This document shows, piece after piece, positions 1 through 8,255 of a DNA stretch of 64,000 bases. Position numbers and translations under genes: made by a program. Each line of letters begins with the position of its first letter. The stretch's first letter is position 1. Location of the stretch: positions 1-64,000 of the forward strand of contig JAQMWT010000013.1 in NCBI GenBank assembly GCA_029834535.1. Direction: 5' to 3'. The notes beneath the pieces were generated by a model that worked only from the letters and a program-made list of their open reading frames with translations, was not told the DNA's origin and ran no database searches. Origin of the DNA: Chrysophaeum taylorii (lineage: Eukaryota; Sar; Pelagophyceae; Pelagomonadales; Pelagomonadaceae).

Positions 1-56
1 GTGCCTACGTATTGCTGGTGGTGGTCTGGCGGTGGGAAATAAATTAAAACAAGTGC

Positions 57-365
57 AGGCCAGTAAGTTCACCTACTCCCAATCTCTAACCCCAGTAAGT
101 TCACCTGGTCCCAGTAAGTTTCGTAAGTTCACCTGGTCAGTAAGTTCACCTAGCTCACACCAACTCCTTTGAGCTCGTCGCTCTCGCCTCCGCCAATCTA
201 AGCTGCTTTGATCCGCACGCGCCGCCAACCTTTGAGTTTACTCTAAAACCCTTTACTCTAAAAACCCCAGTATGTTCACCTGGTCCCAGTTTCACCTGGT
301 CACCCAGCTCACCTAGTCCCAATCTCAAACCCCAGTAAGTTCACCTGGCCCCAGTAAGTCACCCA
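57..365 (-). repeat. Iteron-like array of H1
   Basis: Repeats of the type agtaagttcacctggtcc, complete or partial, are interrupted by a unique block (about 170-260). The array lies between the helicase remnant and the 3' end of H1 and recurs in H2 and H4, so it is part of the element. Confidence 0.7.
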
Positions 366-369
366 GTGC

Positions 370-760
370 GCGTGTAGACGCCGGGAGGGGGCTTATCGGA
401 ATTGCGCAGCACGTGTGGGGTAGGGTGGAGTCGTCGACCCAGATGAGTATATCCTCGGGGTTGCCGATCGACAGAGAGCCACGTAGAGCTGGACGTGGCA
501 GGGAGTTGAAAACTCTACTGTAAAGAGCGAGGCGTCGTCTTCCGACCCAGCCTAGTCAGCCGAAAAGAACTCCGACGCCTCGTCTCCGGGAAAAAAAGGC
601 CGCGGTCATGCGCGCGTTGTCAGCATCGACAACATCGTTTCGATGGGGCGTGAGAATGGCGCGCTGAAAGAGCCGCCGCGGGTCGTGGAAATAGTCTGCG
701 AGGTCGCCGTAGACGGTTTGGAGGATCACTGTCTGGCTCTCGCGCCTACCTGATCCTTAC
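370..760 (-). pseudogene. Helitron helicase C-terminal remnant (H1)
   Basis: Minus-strand sequence matching the helicase remnants at 1264-1838 and 32756-33338, with the central part missing. Only the flanks survive: the stretch coding for the YVALCR-like region and the AVYGDLADYFHDP-like segment upstream of the RAILTP motif. No function is expected. Confidence 0.55.
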
Positions 761-856
761 TCTCGCGCCTACCTGATCCTTACCCTAAATCGAGGGGCAA
801 ACAGACAGACAGACAGACAAACATCTGTCGATTAGTAGTTAGGAAGACAAGTGCAG

Positions 857-1262
857 GCAGTAAGTTCACCTAGTCCCAATCTCTAACCCCAGCATTTTCA
901 CCCCATTAAGTTCACCTAGTCCCAATCTCTAACCCCAGTAAATTCGGCCACCCTAAGTTCATGTAACCCACACCCACTCACCCCCACTCTCCTTTGAGTC
1001 GTCGCCTCACCCCCGCCAATCCAAGTCGCTTTGATCCGCACACGCCGCTAAGCTTTGAGTTTACTCTAAAACCCAGTAAGCCTGCACTTGGTCTCAGTAA
1101 GTTCACCTTGGTCACCAAGTTCACCTAATCCCACCCTAACCCCAGTAAGTTCACCTGGTCCAGTAAGTTCACCTGGTCCAGTAAGTTCACCTAATCCCAC
1201 CCTAACCCCAGTAAGTTCACCTGGTTCCAGTAAGTTCACCTGGTCCCAGTAAGTTCACCTAC
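857..1262 (-). repeat. Iteron-like array of H2
   Basis: At least six near-identical agtaagttcacct units with ggtcc or aatcc spacers lie at 1143-1261, with further copies at 860-950. A separate block (about 960-1080) resembling 160-260 and 32521-32645 interrupts the array. Direct repeats of about 19 bp next to the terminus of a rolling-circle element resemble replication iterons; that function is inference. Confidence 0.7.
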
Positions 1263-1263
1263 A

Positions 1264-1838
1264 GTGCGTGTAGACGCCGGGAGGGGGCTTATCGGTATTG
1301 CGCAGCACGTGTGGGGTAGGGTGGAGTCGTCGACTCAGAAGACGATATCCTGGGTTGCCGATCGACAGAGAGCCACGTAGAGCTGGACGTGGCAGAAGAC
1401 GGGCTTGGGCGAGGACGCCGACCTCGCGGGGCGTCTGGGCTCTTGGTGATCGTTTGGCGTCGGCGGGCCTTAAGGGATACAGGTTGGAGGAGCCTCGGTG
1501 ACACGACACGATCGATCATGTATCTGGTACCGTTGCAGTGGCCGTGCGACGGGTCGAGGTTGCGAAGACCTTAAGCTCGCGCTCAAAGTCAGCATGCCGT
1601 TGGTTGTCAGGGAGTCGAAAACTCGACTGTAAAGAGCGAGGCGTCGTCTTCCGACCCAACCTAGTCTGCCTAAAAGAACTCCGACGCCTCGTCTCCGGGA
1701 AAAAAAGGCCGCGGTCATGCGCGCGTTGTCAGCATCGACAGCATCGTTTCGACGGGGCGTGAGAATGGCGCGCTGAAAGAGCCGCCGCGGGTCGTGGAAA
1801 TAGTCTGCGAGGTCGCCGTAGACGGCTTGGAGGATCAC
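1264..1838 (-). pseudogene. Helitron PIF1-like helicase, C-terminal remnant (H2)
   Basis: Two minus-strand frames carry recognisable pieces of the Helitron helicase end: one (1470-1838) reads AVYGDLADYFHDPRRLFQRA followed by ILTPRRNDAVD, as in the start of the PIF1 terminal domain; the other (1289-1519) reads LLQPVSLKARRRQTITKSPD, the degraded counterpart of the INKSQGQT helicase motif. The frame changes between them, so this is a relic. Family assignment rests on these motifs and on the better preserved copy at 32779-33338. Confidence 0.65.
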
Positions 1839-1965
1839 TGTCTGGCTCTCGCGCCTACCTGATCCTTACTCTCGCGCCTACCTGATCCTTACCCTAAATC
1901 GAGGGGCAAACAGACAGACAGACAAACAAACAAACAGACAAACATCTGTCGATTAGTAGTTAGGA

Positions 1966-2189
1966 AACAAAAAAACTCATTCTTTCCAGATGGCATTTTC
2001 TAGTTTTTATTATTAAGGCCCGTTGTGCATTTATTCAAATTTCGAAATTTACTCAAACGTTTGTAAAAAAAAAATACAAAATTCCTTTGCTTTACCTAGT
2101 TTACTATATTTTACCTTTTTTTTTGTCTTTTCAAAACGATGGTAAAAACTTTTTTGACAATACCGTATTTCATGTACATATCCGATACG
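1966..2189. other. AT-rich spacer, no gene seen
   Basis: A stretch of much lower GC with homopolymer A and T runs follows the H2 5' end. No open frame, repeat or RNA was recognised. Confidence 0.6.
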
Positions 2190-2229
2190 TCACCCAAGTC
2201 GACCAATTGAGTTGAACGACGTAGTAGCC

Positions 2230-2620
2230 TGCGTAGACAATCGCGTTTCGGACCCGCATGCGCGACGGCCAGGCCGGCCGACGCGGAGCAGTCGCCTCCG
2301 GTAGCGCGTCACAACGTGGAGGGTGAGATCGAGGGTGGTACTGATGACGACGGTGAGGAGGAGGAGGACGGCAACGCTTTCGTGCGACTGCGCCGGCGTT
2401 CGACTCAGATGACGATGGCGACATCGAGCCCGACCTGGTGGGCTGAAGCCATTCCTCAACCCGAGGAGCAGCAGTGAGCTGGGCAATCGGAGGAGGCGAT
2501 GCCGTACTTCAAGGTGGAGTTCGAACGCGTCTTCGTGAAGCGGGTCCAGTACGCTCGCACCATCGAGTGGCTTAAGGAATTTCCTGACGACCTCTCGGAT
2601 TCCTCCAAACACCTCTAGGA
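2230..2620 (+). pseudogene. Degenerate coding-like segment, unrecognised
   Basis: One plus-strand frame reads an acidic stretch (EGGTDDDGEEEEDGNAF) and, after an in-frame stop, a 40-residue piece starting MPYFKVEFERVFVKRVQYAR and ending at a tag near 2618. Composition suggests former coding sequence, perhaps the N-terminal part of a transposon protein, but no family is recognised. A possible splice donor (aaggtaggc) follows near 2688. Confidence 0.25.
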
Positions 2621-2819
2621 TCCCCGAGCTCTTGGACCTGATGTTGCTCAACGTCAGCATGCTCTACGCGCGAATAGAAGGCAACAAGGTAGGCAAACTA
2701 ACAAACCCTTCCCTTTTGGAAGCATGGATGTCGACGGATCCACTACTATTTAAGTACAAAATATTAGTTTTTTTTTTTTTTTTTAGTAATTTTATCGATG
2801 TTTTCGAAATGTTGAAGAG

Positions 2820-3540
2820 GTACTGGCAAAATGTGGGGCTCTGCCGCAGGGGGACTGATGTTTAGTTCGCCCATTCAATATCTTGTGCTTGAAGAGTACT
2901 GGCAATGCGGGGCTCCACCAGAGGCGGCTGACGTCCAAGGCCGTCTTAAAACCCCCATTCAATATGTAGTGCATCCCCTATTCAATGTGTGGTGCGTGAA
3001 GATCCACGCGGGGCTGGCGCGCCGGGCCATCCGACATATAGAGGGTAATGTTAAATGCTTGAAGAGCCACAGGGGTCTGACTGGGGGGCTGACACTGGAC
3101 ATCCCCATGCAATCTAAAGTGCTTGAAAAGCCGCGAGGGGCAGAGTCGTCGGACATACCCCATTCAACGTTAAGTGCTTGAAGGGCACTGGCGACGAGGG
3201 GTTCCGTCCTTTCGTGGATGTTCGTAGGCTCGTCGGAGATCCCCCCTTCAATAGTAATTCCGCGGAATTCGTGGAGGGCGAAAAGCACTTAAAGTGCGGG
3301 GCTCCATCGAGGGGGGACTTATGTCGAGGGCCTTCGGACATCCCCCGCGCAAATATGCAGTGGTTGAAGGGATGTGGCACCGACTTGTGAGGGCTAATGC
3401 CGAATGCCGTCGGGCACTCCCCATTCAACATGTCGCGGTTATAGAATGCGGGACTCCGCCTGCGTGACTGGTGTGTCCAGTCGAGCATCCCCCACTCAAT
3501 TAATAGTTTCATTGAAGAATGCGGGGCGGTTGAAGAATGC
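2820..3540. repeat. Degenerate minisatellite, 60-110 bp units
   Basis: About ten imperfect direct repeats sharing the core ccccattcaa...agtgcttgaag and a second block gcggggctcc. Cores can be seen near 2868, 2951, 2977, 3030, 3103, 3159, 3240, 3345, 3418 and 3489, so the period varies. Read on the minus strand some units resemble each other as peptide (ALNVEWGMSD, KHLTLNGVCP), but frames are not kept, so coding is unlikely now. No similar array exists elsewhere in the window. Confidence 0.65.
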
Positions 3541-3623
3541 CTCGGGGGGGGACTTCAACAAAAAAAACTTCGAACGATTTGCAGCAGCCAGGACAACTCC
3601 CACTTGTCGCGCAAATTTCGAAA

Positions 3624-3901
3624 TGAGCACAACAAAAAAGCGAGGTCGGCTTGTCTACACGCCGCCAATGGAGGCATCTTGTTTTTTGCAAGTCCAGGGT
3701 CAACCACAAAAACACGAAGCCATCACGGCTGGATATATATCGGGCGACACGAACAGGAGGCTTGCGCCGAAGTCGCGGATCAGCGCGGACGAGGTCGGCC
3801 TGTGTAAGCTCAGGTATGTGCTAAGATCCGCGCATTTTTTTGACCAGAATAAAGATGGGTCCCATGATGTCGTCAGCACCCTTGTCTTGTTTCGTCCGTG
3901 A
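3624..3901 (+). CDS. Small hypothetical protein (92 aa), uncertain
   Basis: From the ATG at 3624 the frame reads MSTTKKRGRLVYTPPMEASC and stays open to 3901. The frame is also open upstream to 3404, but that part runs through the minisatellite and is probably not coding. No domain is recognised. Two Lys/Arg-rich patches and a plausible internal AG splice site (about 3847) suggest it might be one exon or part of a mobile element. Confidence is low because it lies in a transposon island. Confidence 0.2.
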
Positions 3902-4578
3902 TGTACTACCCGGACCAACCGCGACTCCCTGAGGAGCCTAAGTACGGCGGCATCATCGCCGTGGTGGGGGGTTGGACACGATGATAAACACAATTATCAC
4001 CATCATCATAGTATATATGCACGCCAGTCTTCTCGCATACGAAAGCGGCCTAGGTGGCGCGTTGGTGGTCGGACGAAGGGCACAAAGAAAGAGCAGCGTG
4101 TCAAGAACGTCCATACCGGGGGTGCGTGGGGCCACCTCACCACGTTGGAGTGGCGGCACTGGACAGCTCGACCGCGTCATCAGCGGCAGGGTCATTCAGA
4201 GCACGCGGGTCCACGCGAAATATAGGCAACTCGAAGGAAGAAGACCGCGAGTGAGTGAGTGAGTGAGTAAGCGAGTGGTAGGCTACCAAAGGGAGCCGTA
4301 GAGTCGTGGGTGTGTCCGCGTTTTGTGGGCAGAAGAGTTTGCGTAGTCCCGGCCCACCGCGTATTGATTGGTGGTTTCGGTGGTGGTAGCCGATGCGTGG
4401 TCATGCGAAGCACGGTGAGCACGACGCACGAGGCCGGAATATTAAAGTGCTGATCTGTTCCGAGTATGCGGGTCTTTCCAGCCATTGGGGCGCGTCCAAG
4501 TCGAGTCGACGACGGGCGAGAGAGAGCATCGACTTGGCAGTACGTAGGAAAGGGGCAGATCGGTGAGAGGCGCGAGTA
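3902..4578. other. Intergenic, nothing recognised
   Basis: Mixed composition with a short (gagt)n stretch at about 4253-4270. Several short overlapping frames exist on both strands, none with a recognisable motif. Confidence 0.5.
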
Positions 4579-5271
4579 TTAACCAAGGATGTCGTACATG
4601 TCGGCGATGGTCTCTCGGTCGAGCTCGACGAGCTCGCCACACTCTTCCCACAAAAGTTCGCCCTTCTCGTCCCTATCCGTGCCCGGATGAGTGAGGCGTC
4701 CGCCGACGACAAAGTCGATGTGATCGCCGTGCGAGACCGTGGAGTACTCCATTGTCGGAACGTCGGTGTAGGGGTGGAGCCCCGTCGCGCTGGTGCGGTT
4801 TCCGGCGTGGGCGGCGCAGAGGAGGTTTCCCGACTCGGCGCAGCACCTGGCGCGGCTCATGATGAATCCGAGGGAGGTCGTCCCATCTTTGGAGAGAATC
4901 TTGACGGGGGTATGACCACACTTGAGCGAGTGGATGTGGTGTTCGCCCTTGGACAGCCATCCTAGACCCGTCGGCTCGATCCTTCCCGAGACCCATTCGT
5001 CGCGCGCAGACCCGCGGAATGGCGGGACCGCGTGAATTGCGGCCTCTTGGTACGGGTGAATGCTCGGGCTGGGCGGCCGAGCCACCGTGGCGATGCTGGT
5101 GCTTGCCATCCGAAGGAGAAGATTAACGCGATATTCGAGGACGTGGTTGTCGACGAGACGATGACAACATCTCTTGACCCGCTGGTTCTGCCACTGCGTC
5201 GCGCTCCGGAGGTAGCGCTCCTGCTGCTCAAAGCTTGAGTTGTGCCAGTCGTCCCCGAGCCACCATTCCAT
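4579..5271 (-). CDS. Orphan Cys/His-containing protein (230 aa), possibly partial
   Basis: A minus-strand frame open from beyond 5350 to a stop at 4579; the first ATG is at 5271 (MEWWLGDDWHNSSFEQQERY). Composition is protein-like, unlike most short frames nearby. A central segment (HSLKCGHTPVKI ... ARCCAESGNLLCAAHAGN) has Cys and His spaced like a zinc site, and the C-terminus is acidic (WEECGELVELDRETIADMYD). I do not recognise the family. The frame remains open upstream through codons with no ATG, so the true start may lie in an upstream exon or the gene may be 5'-truncated. A (CCA)n repeat lies just upstream (5428-5459). Confidence 0.35.
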   Translation of the reverse strand: MEWWLGDDWHNSSFEQQERYLRSATQWQNQRVKRCCHRLVDNHVLEYRVNLLLRMASTSIATVARPPSPSIHPYQEAAIHAVPPFRGSARDEWVSGRIEPTGLGWLSKGEHHIHSLKCGHTPVKILSKDGTTSLGFIMSRARCCAESGNLLCAAHAGNRTSATGLHPYTDVPTMEYSTVSHGDHIDFVVGGRLTHPGTDRDEKGELLWEECGELVELDRETIADMYDILG

Positions 5272-5427
5272 CGCCTTGACGACAACCTTGAAGTCGGGGC
5301 TCTCGCGCCTCGGACGCCGCTTCCTGTTTGTCTTGAAGCAGAACCAATACAACGCCTCGAGAGCGAGCTGCGAGACGGTCCAAGTCAGTCGAGCCTTGAA
5401 ACAACAAAGTCAAACGCGTCTTCTTCA

Positions 5428-5459
5428 TACACCACCACCACCACCACCACCACCACCAA
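5428..5459. repeat. (CCA)n microsatellite
   Basis: About ten CCA units. In the minus strand it would code for a Trp run, which argues that the surrounding longer frame is not translated. Confidence 0.85.
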
Positions 5460-6330
5460 TGGCGACGACAACAAAGACGACGACGATTAATAATTCGAGG
5501 CCGACCCACCTCTTTGCGTTGAGCCTCCTGCGCGCTTCTAGCCCCCCTCGGCATGCCTCGCGAACTCTGTCCGTCGCGCCGCTCCGAGGCAGTGTCCTTT
5601 GTTTTTGACAGGCTTAAACTAAGTCTGCCGTCGCTTGACTCCATGAGAGGACAGCTGTGACCTCCAAACTTTGCCTCGACCTCTTGTTTATGGTGACAAA
5701 CCGTTCACCACACCTTCTACTTCGGGGGAAGGAGCCACCAGAAATATTCATGGGGGTTCTGTGGCGAAAGTGTTGAAAGTCTTTTGAACGCGTTTGATTC
5801 TCCGTTTTAAAGCAACTCCACAAGTACCTATCTCTGACGCCACACACTTTTTCCACCACTCGCGCGCTTCATATATACACATTACATACCTGTTGGTGTC
5901 GCCAAGTTGATTAGGGCTGGCGGAATGCCGTCACGGAGGTGGAGAAAGAAAGAAAGAGCAGTCGACCCTTAAAAAAAGAAAGAAAGAATTCATTTGTAAA
6001 GAAAGAAGCACCTTCTCGTCCCTACGGCGGCGGTAAGCGTCATCGCCATCGGGGACACGGTTTCCAAGGCCCGAAACAAGCAGCGGAGGAGCGACCGCCG
6101 GACCTTTCAGATAACCTATCTACTACGACCTCGTCAAAGATCTTCATCGGAAGTCCGACGATGCGCTGGCGGCGATCACGGCGCAGGCGCGGCTGACGTC
6201 ACCGCCAGCGCAGGTGCCTGTCGACCCACAGGAACCACTCGAGACGCGGCGCCGTATGGGTCATGATGGGTCACCAAGGCGCCGACGAACTGGGCCGCGA
6301 TCAAGGTGACAAGGGAGACGCGCTAAGGCC
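5460..6330. other. Intergenic with GAAA-type microsatellite
   Basis: Nothing coding is recognised. A (GAAA)n-like tract lies at about 5943-6007. An AT-rich patch (tcatatatacacattacat) lies at about 5868-5887. Confidence 0.5.
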
Positions 6331-6336
6331 CCATAA

Positions 6337-6640
6337 GTGCAGTCCAGCAAGTTCACTCACCTGGTCCCAAATCTCAAACCCCACATTCACTTGGTCCCCC
6401 CAAATCTTTAACCCCTTTCATGCTGCGCGTCTGTCCAGAGCAAACACTCGTCCTTCTACGGGTGCCTCACGTCTTCATTCTCTGTTCGACACGATGCGGC
6501 CATAGGCAAGTGCAGGGCAGTACGTTCACTCGGCCCCTATTCTCAAGCCCCACACAGTTTAGTGCTGCGCTCACTTCGACCCGGTCCCTCGCAAACACTC
6601 ATCCTTCTCAGGGTGCTTCGCCTCTTCGTTCTCTGTTCAA
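6337..6640 (-). mobile_element. Two nested Helitron 3' ends
   Basis: The boundary motif of the Helitron family occurs at about 6337 (aagtgcagtccagcaagttc) and again at about 6508 (caagtgcagggcagtacgtt), each followed by a related block (ctggtcccaaatctcaaacc and cggcccctattctcaagccc), then caaacactc(g/a)tccttct. The second belongs to copy H3; the first may be an older truncated copy or a duplication of the end. Confidence 0.5.
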
Positions 6641-6721
6641 AACGCGTGAGTCGGTGCTGCGGCGCTGGGCTCTGCGCTCGACGCCTCTGCTGCGGGAGAG
6701 ACGGCGGTTGCCGCTACCCGA

Positions 6722-7290
6722 GGACCTCGCAGTAGACCACATAGAACGTGTAGACGCCGGGGGGAGGGCTTGTCGATATTGCGCAACGTGTAGTAGTGGG
6801 GTAGGGTGGAGTCTTCGACCCAGAAGACGATGTCCTCCGGCCTGCTGTCTCGGCAGAGAGCCACGTAGACCTGGCCTGGCTGAAGACGGGCTTTGGCAAG
6901 AGGACGCCGACCATGCGGGGCGTCTGGCCCTGACTCTCGTTGATCGTTTCGGCGAAGGCGGGCTTTAAGTGAAAGAGCTTGGAGGTGTCTGGTCGACACA
7001 AAACGATCCATGATGTATCGAGTGCCGTTGCAGTGGCCGTGCGACAGGTCGAGATTGCGAAGACTTTAAGCTCGCGCTCAACGTCGGCATGCCGTTGATT
7101 GTCCGAGAGTTTAGAAACTCGACTGGAAAGAGCGAGGCGTCGTCTTCCGACCCATCTCGTCGTCCGAAAAGAACTCCGACGCCTCGTCTCCGGGAAAGGC
7201 CGCGGTCATGCGCGCATCGACAACATCGTTTCGGCGGGGCGTGAGAATGGCGCGCTGGAAGAGCTGCCGCGGGTCGTGGAAATAGTCTAG
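6722..7290 (-). pseudogene. Helitron PIF1-like helicase C-terminus remnant (H3)
   Basis: Minus-strand frames show FHLKPAFAETINESQGQTPR, equivalent to the INKSQGQT helicase motif, then VGVLLPKPVFSQ and the terminal GVYTFYVVYCEVLG, which corresponds to the NVVYxEVL end typical of Helitron helicases. The pieces lie in different frames (6714-7001 and 6637-7011), and the upstream AILTPRR segment is degraded near 7240. This copy gives the clearest C-terminal end and supports the family call for all related fragments. Confidence 0.7.
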
Positions 7291-7369
7291 ACGGCTTGGA
7301 GGATCAAGGTGCCTCGCGCGAATACATGTGCCTAAACCCTGATTCGTGGGACCTACCTATCCACATCCC

Positions 7370-7600
7370 TCATACCCCACAAACCCACCCACATCCTTCA
7401 TGCTCCCCACACACACCCCCCTCTTAGCAGTCGACATTTAAAGACCTACCTATCCACCCCCCTCTTAGCAGTCGACATTTAAAGACCCACCTATCCACAT
7501 CCTTCATGCTCCCCACACACACACCCCTCTTAGCAGTCGACATTTAAAGACCTACCTATCCCCCCTCTTAGCAGTCGACATTTAAAGACCTACCTATCGG
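7370..7600 (+). repeat. Tandem copies of a LINE-like 3' tail segment
   Basis: Four direct repeats of a 50-75 bp unit with the core cttagcagtcgacatttaaa, variably preceded by catccttcatgctccccaca. The same core closes the LINE-like elements at about 7870 and 34575, so this looks like a local amplification of the 3' non-coding end. Confidence 0.65.
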
Positions 7601-7885
7601 GTGCCCTCACCGCCCTCAGCCATATCGCCGCCTCGACGAGCCCACCCAGGCCGCCCGATCCCAGCAGGACGTCACCCTTCGTCGCACATACGTCCGGCGG
7701 CAGCATGCGTACGACCTACGGGCGGGGCCCGTCCTCTCTTCGCCTGTCCCACGACTCGGCGATGACCCCGACTAGGTCCCGCATACCTATCTACGCCTGT
7801 CAGGCACATCCCTCCTACCCCACAAAACCACGCACATCCTGCATGCACTAAACACCCCCCCCTCTCTTAGCAGTCGACGTTTTAA
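7600..7885 (+). mobile_element. LINE-like element, 3' fragment
   Basis: This stretch is nearly the same as 34300-34580: the coding end reads QQDVTLRRTYVRRQHAYDLR and stops at a tag, followed by a short untranslated segment with cttagcagtcgacgttttaa. It is 5'-truncated, as is usual for LINEs, and runs directly into the ACAG array. Confidence 0.5.
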
Positions 7886-8222
<337 letters not shown>

Positions 8223-8255
8223 AACGTTTCCTTCCCTTTTGTAGAAGTTAGGAAG

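Larger units (their letters stand above)
49..844 (-). mobile_element. Helitron copy H1 (internally deleted)
   Basis: Read on the minus strand the element begins near 844 with tcctaactactaatcgacag, a TC-initiated end of the form usual for Helitrons, followed by an ACAG-rich stretch, a remnant of the PIF1-type helicase C-terminus (about 370-760) and an array of 18-20 bp repeats. It ends near 49 at a conserved boundary read on the plus strand as acaagtgcagg. Compared with copy H2 it lacks about 200 bp of the helicase part (the equivalent of roughly 1393-1610). It abuts H2 head to tail. The 3' end reads CTTG rather than the textbook CTRR, so the exact termini are tentative. It cannot encode a complete transposase. 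Confidence 0.6.
847..1965 (-). mobile_element. Helitron copy H2
   Basis: A second minus-strand copy with the same two ends as H1: the TC-type 5' end near 1965 and the acaagtgcagg-type boundary near 848. From 5' to 3' on the minus strand it holds an ACAG/ACAA microsatellite (about 1906-1945), a PIF1 helicase C-terminal remnant (1264-1838) and a repeat array (857-1262). Only 2-3 nt separate its 3' end from the 5' end of H1, a head-to-tail arrangement expected from rolling-circle products or repeated insertion at element ends. It is far shorter than an autonomous Helitron, which encodes both Rep and helicase. Confidence 0.65.

Noticed and set aside
1906-1945. Possible CRISPR-like or telomeric repeats among the short repeats of the Helitron copies
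   Set aside because: They are ACAG/ACAA microsatellites and iteron-like arrays with no unique spacers; no telomeric TTAGGG-type array is present.
5228-5644. Minus-strand 138-codon frame with a Trp run
   Set aside because: The run comes from a CCA microsatellite, and the frame is not shared with the better supported 4579-5271 frame.
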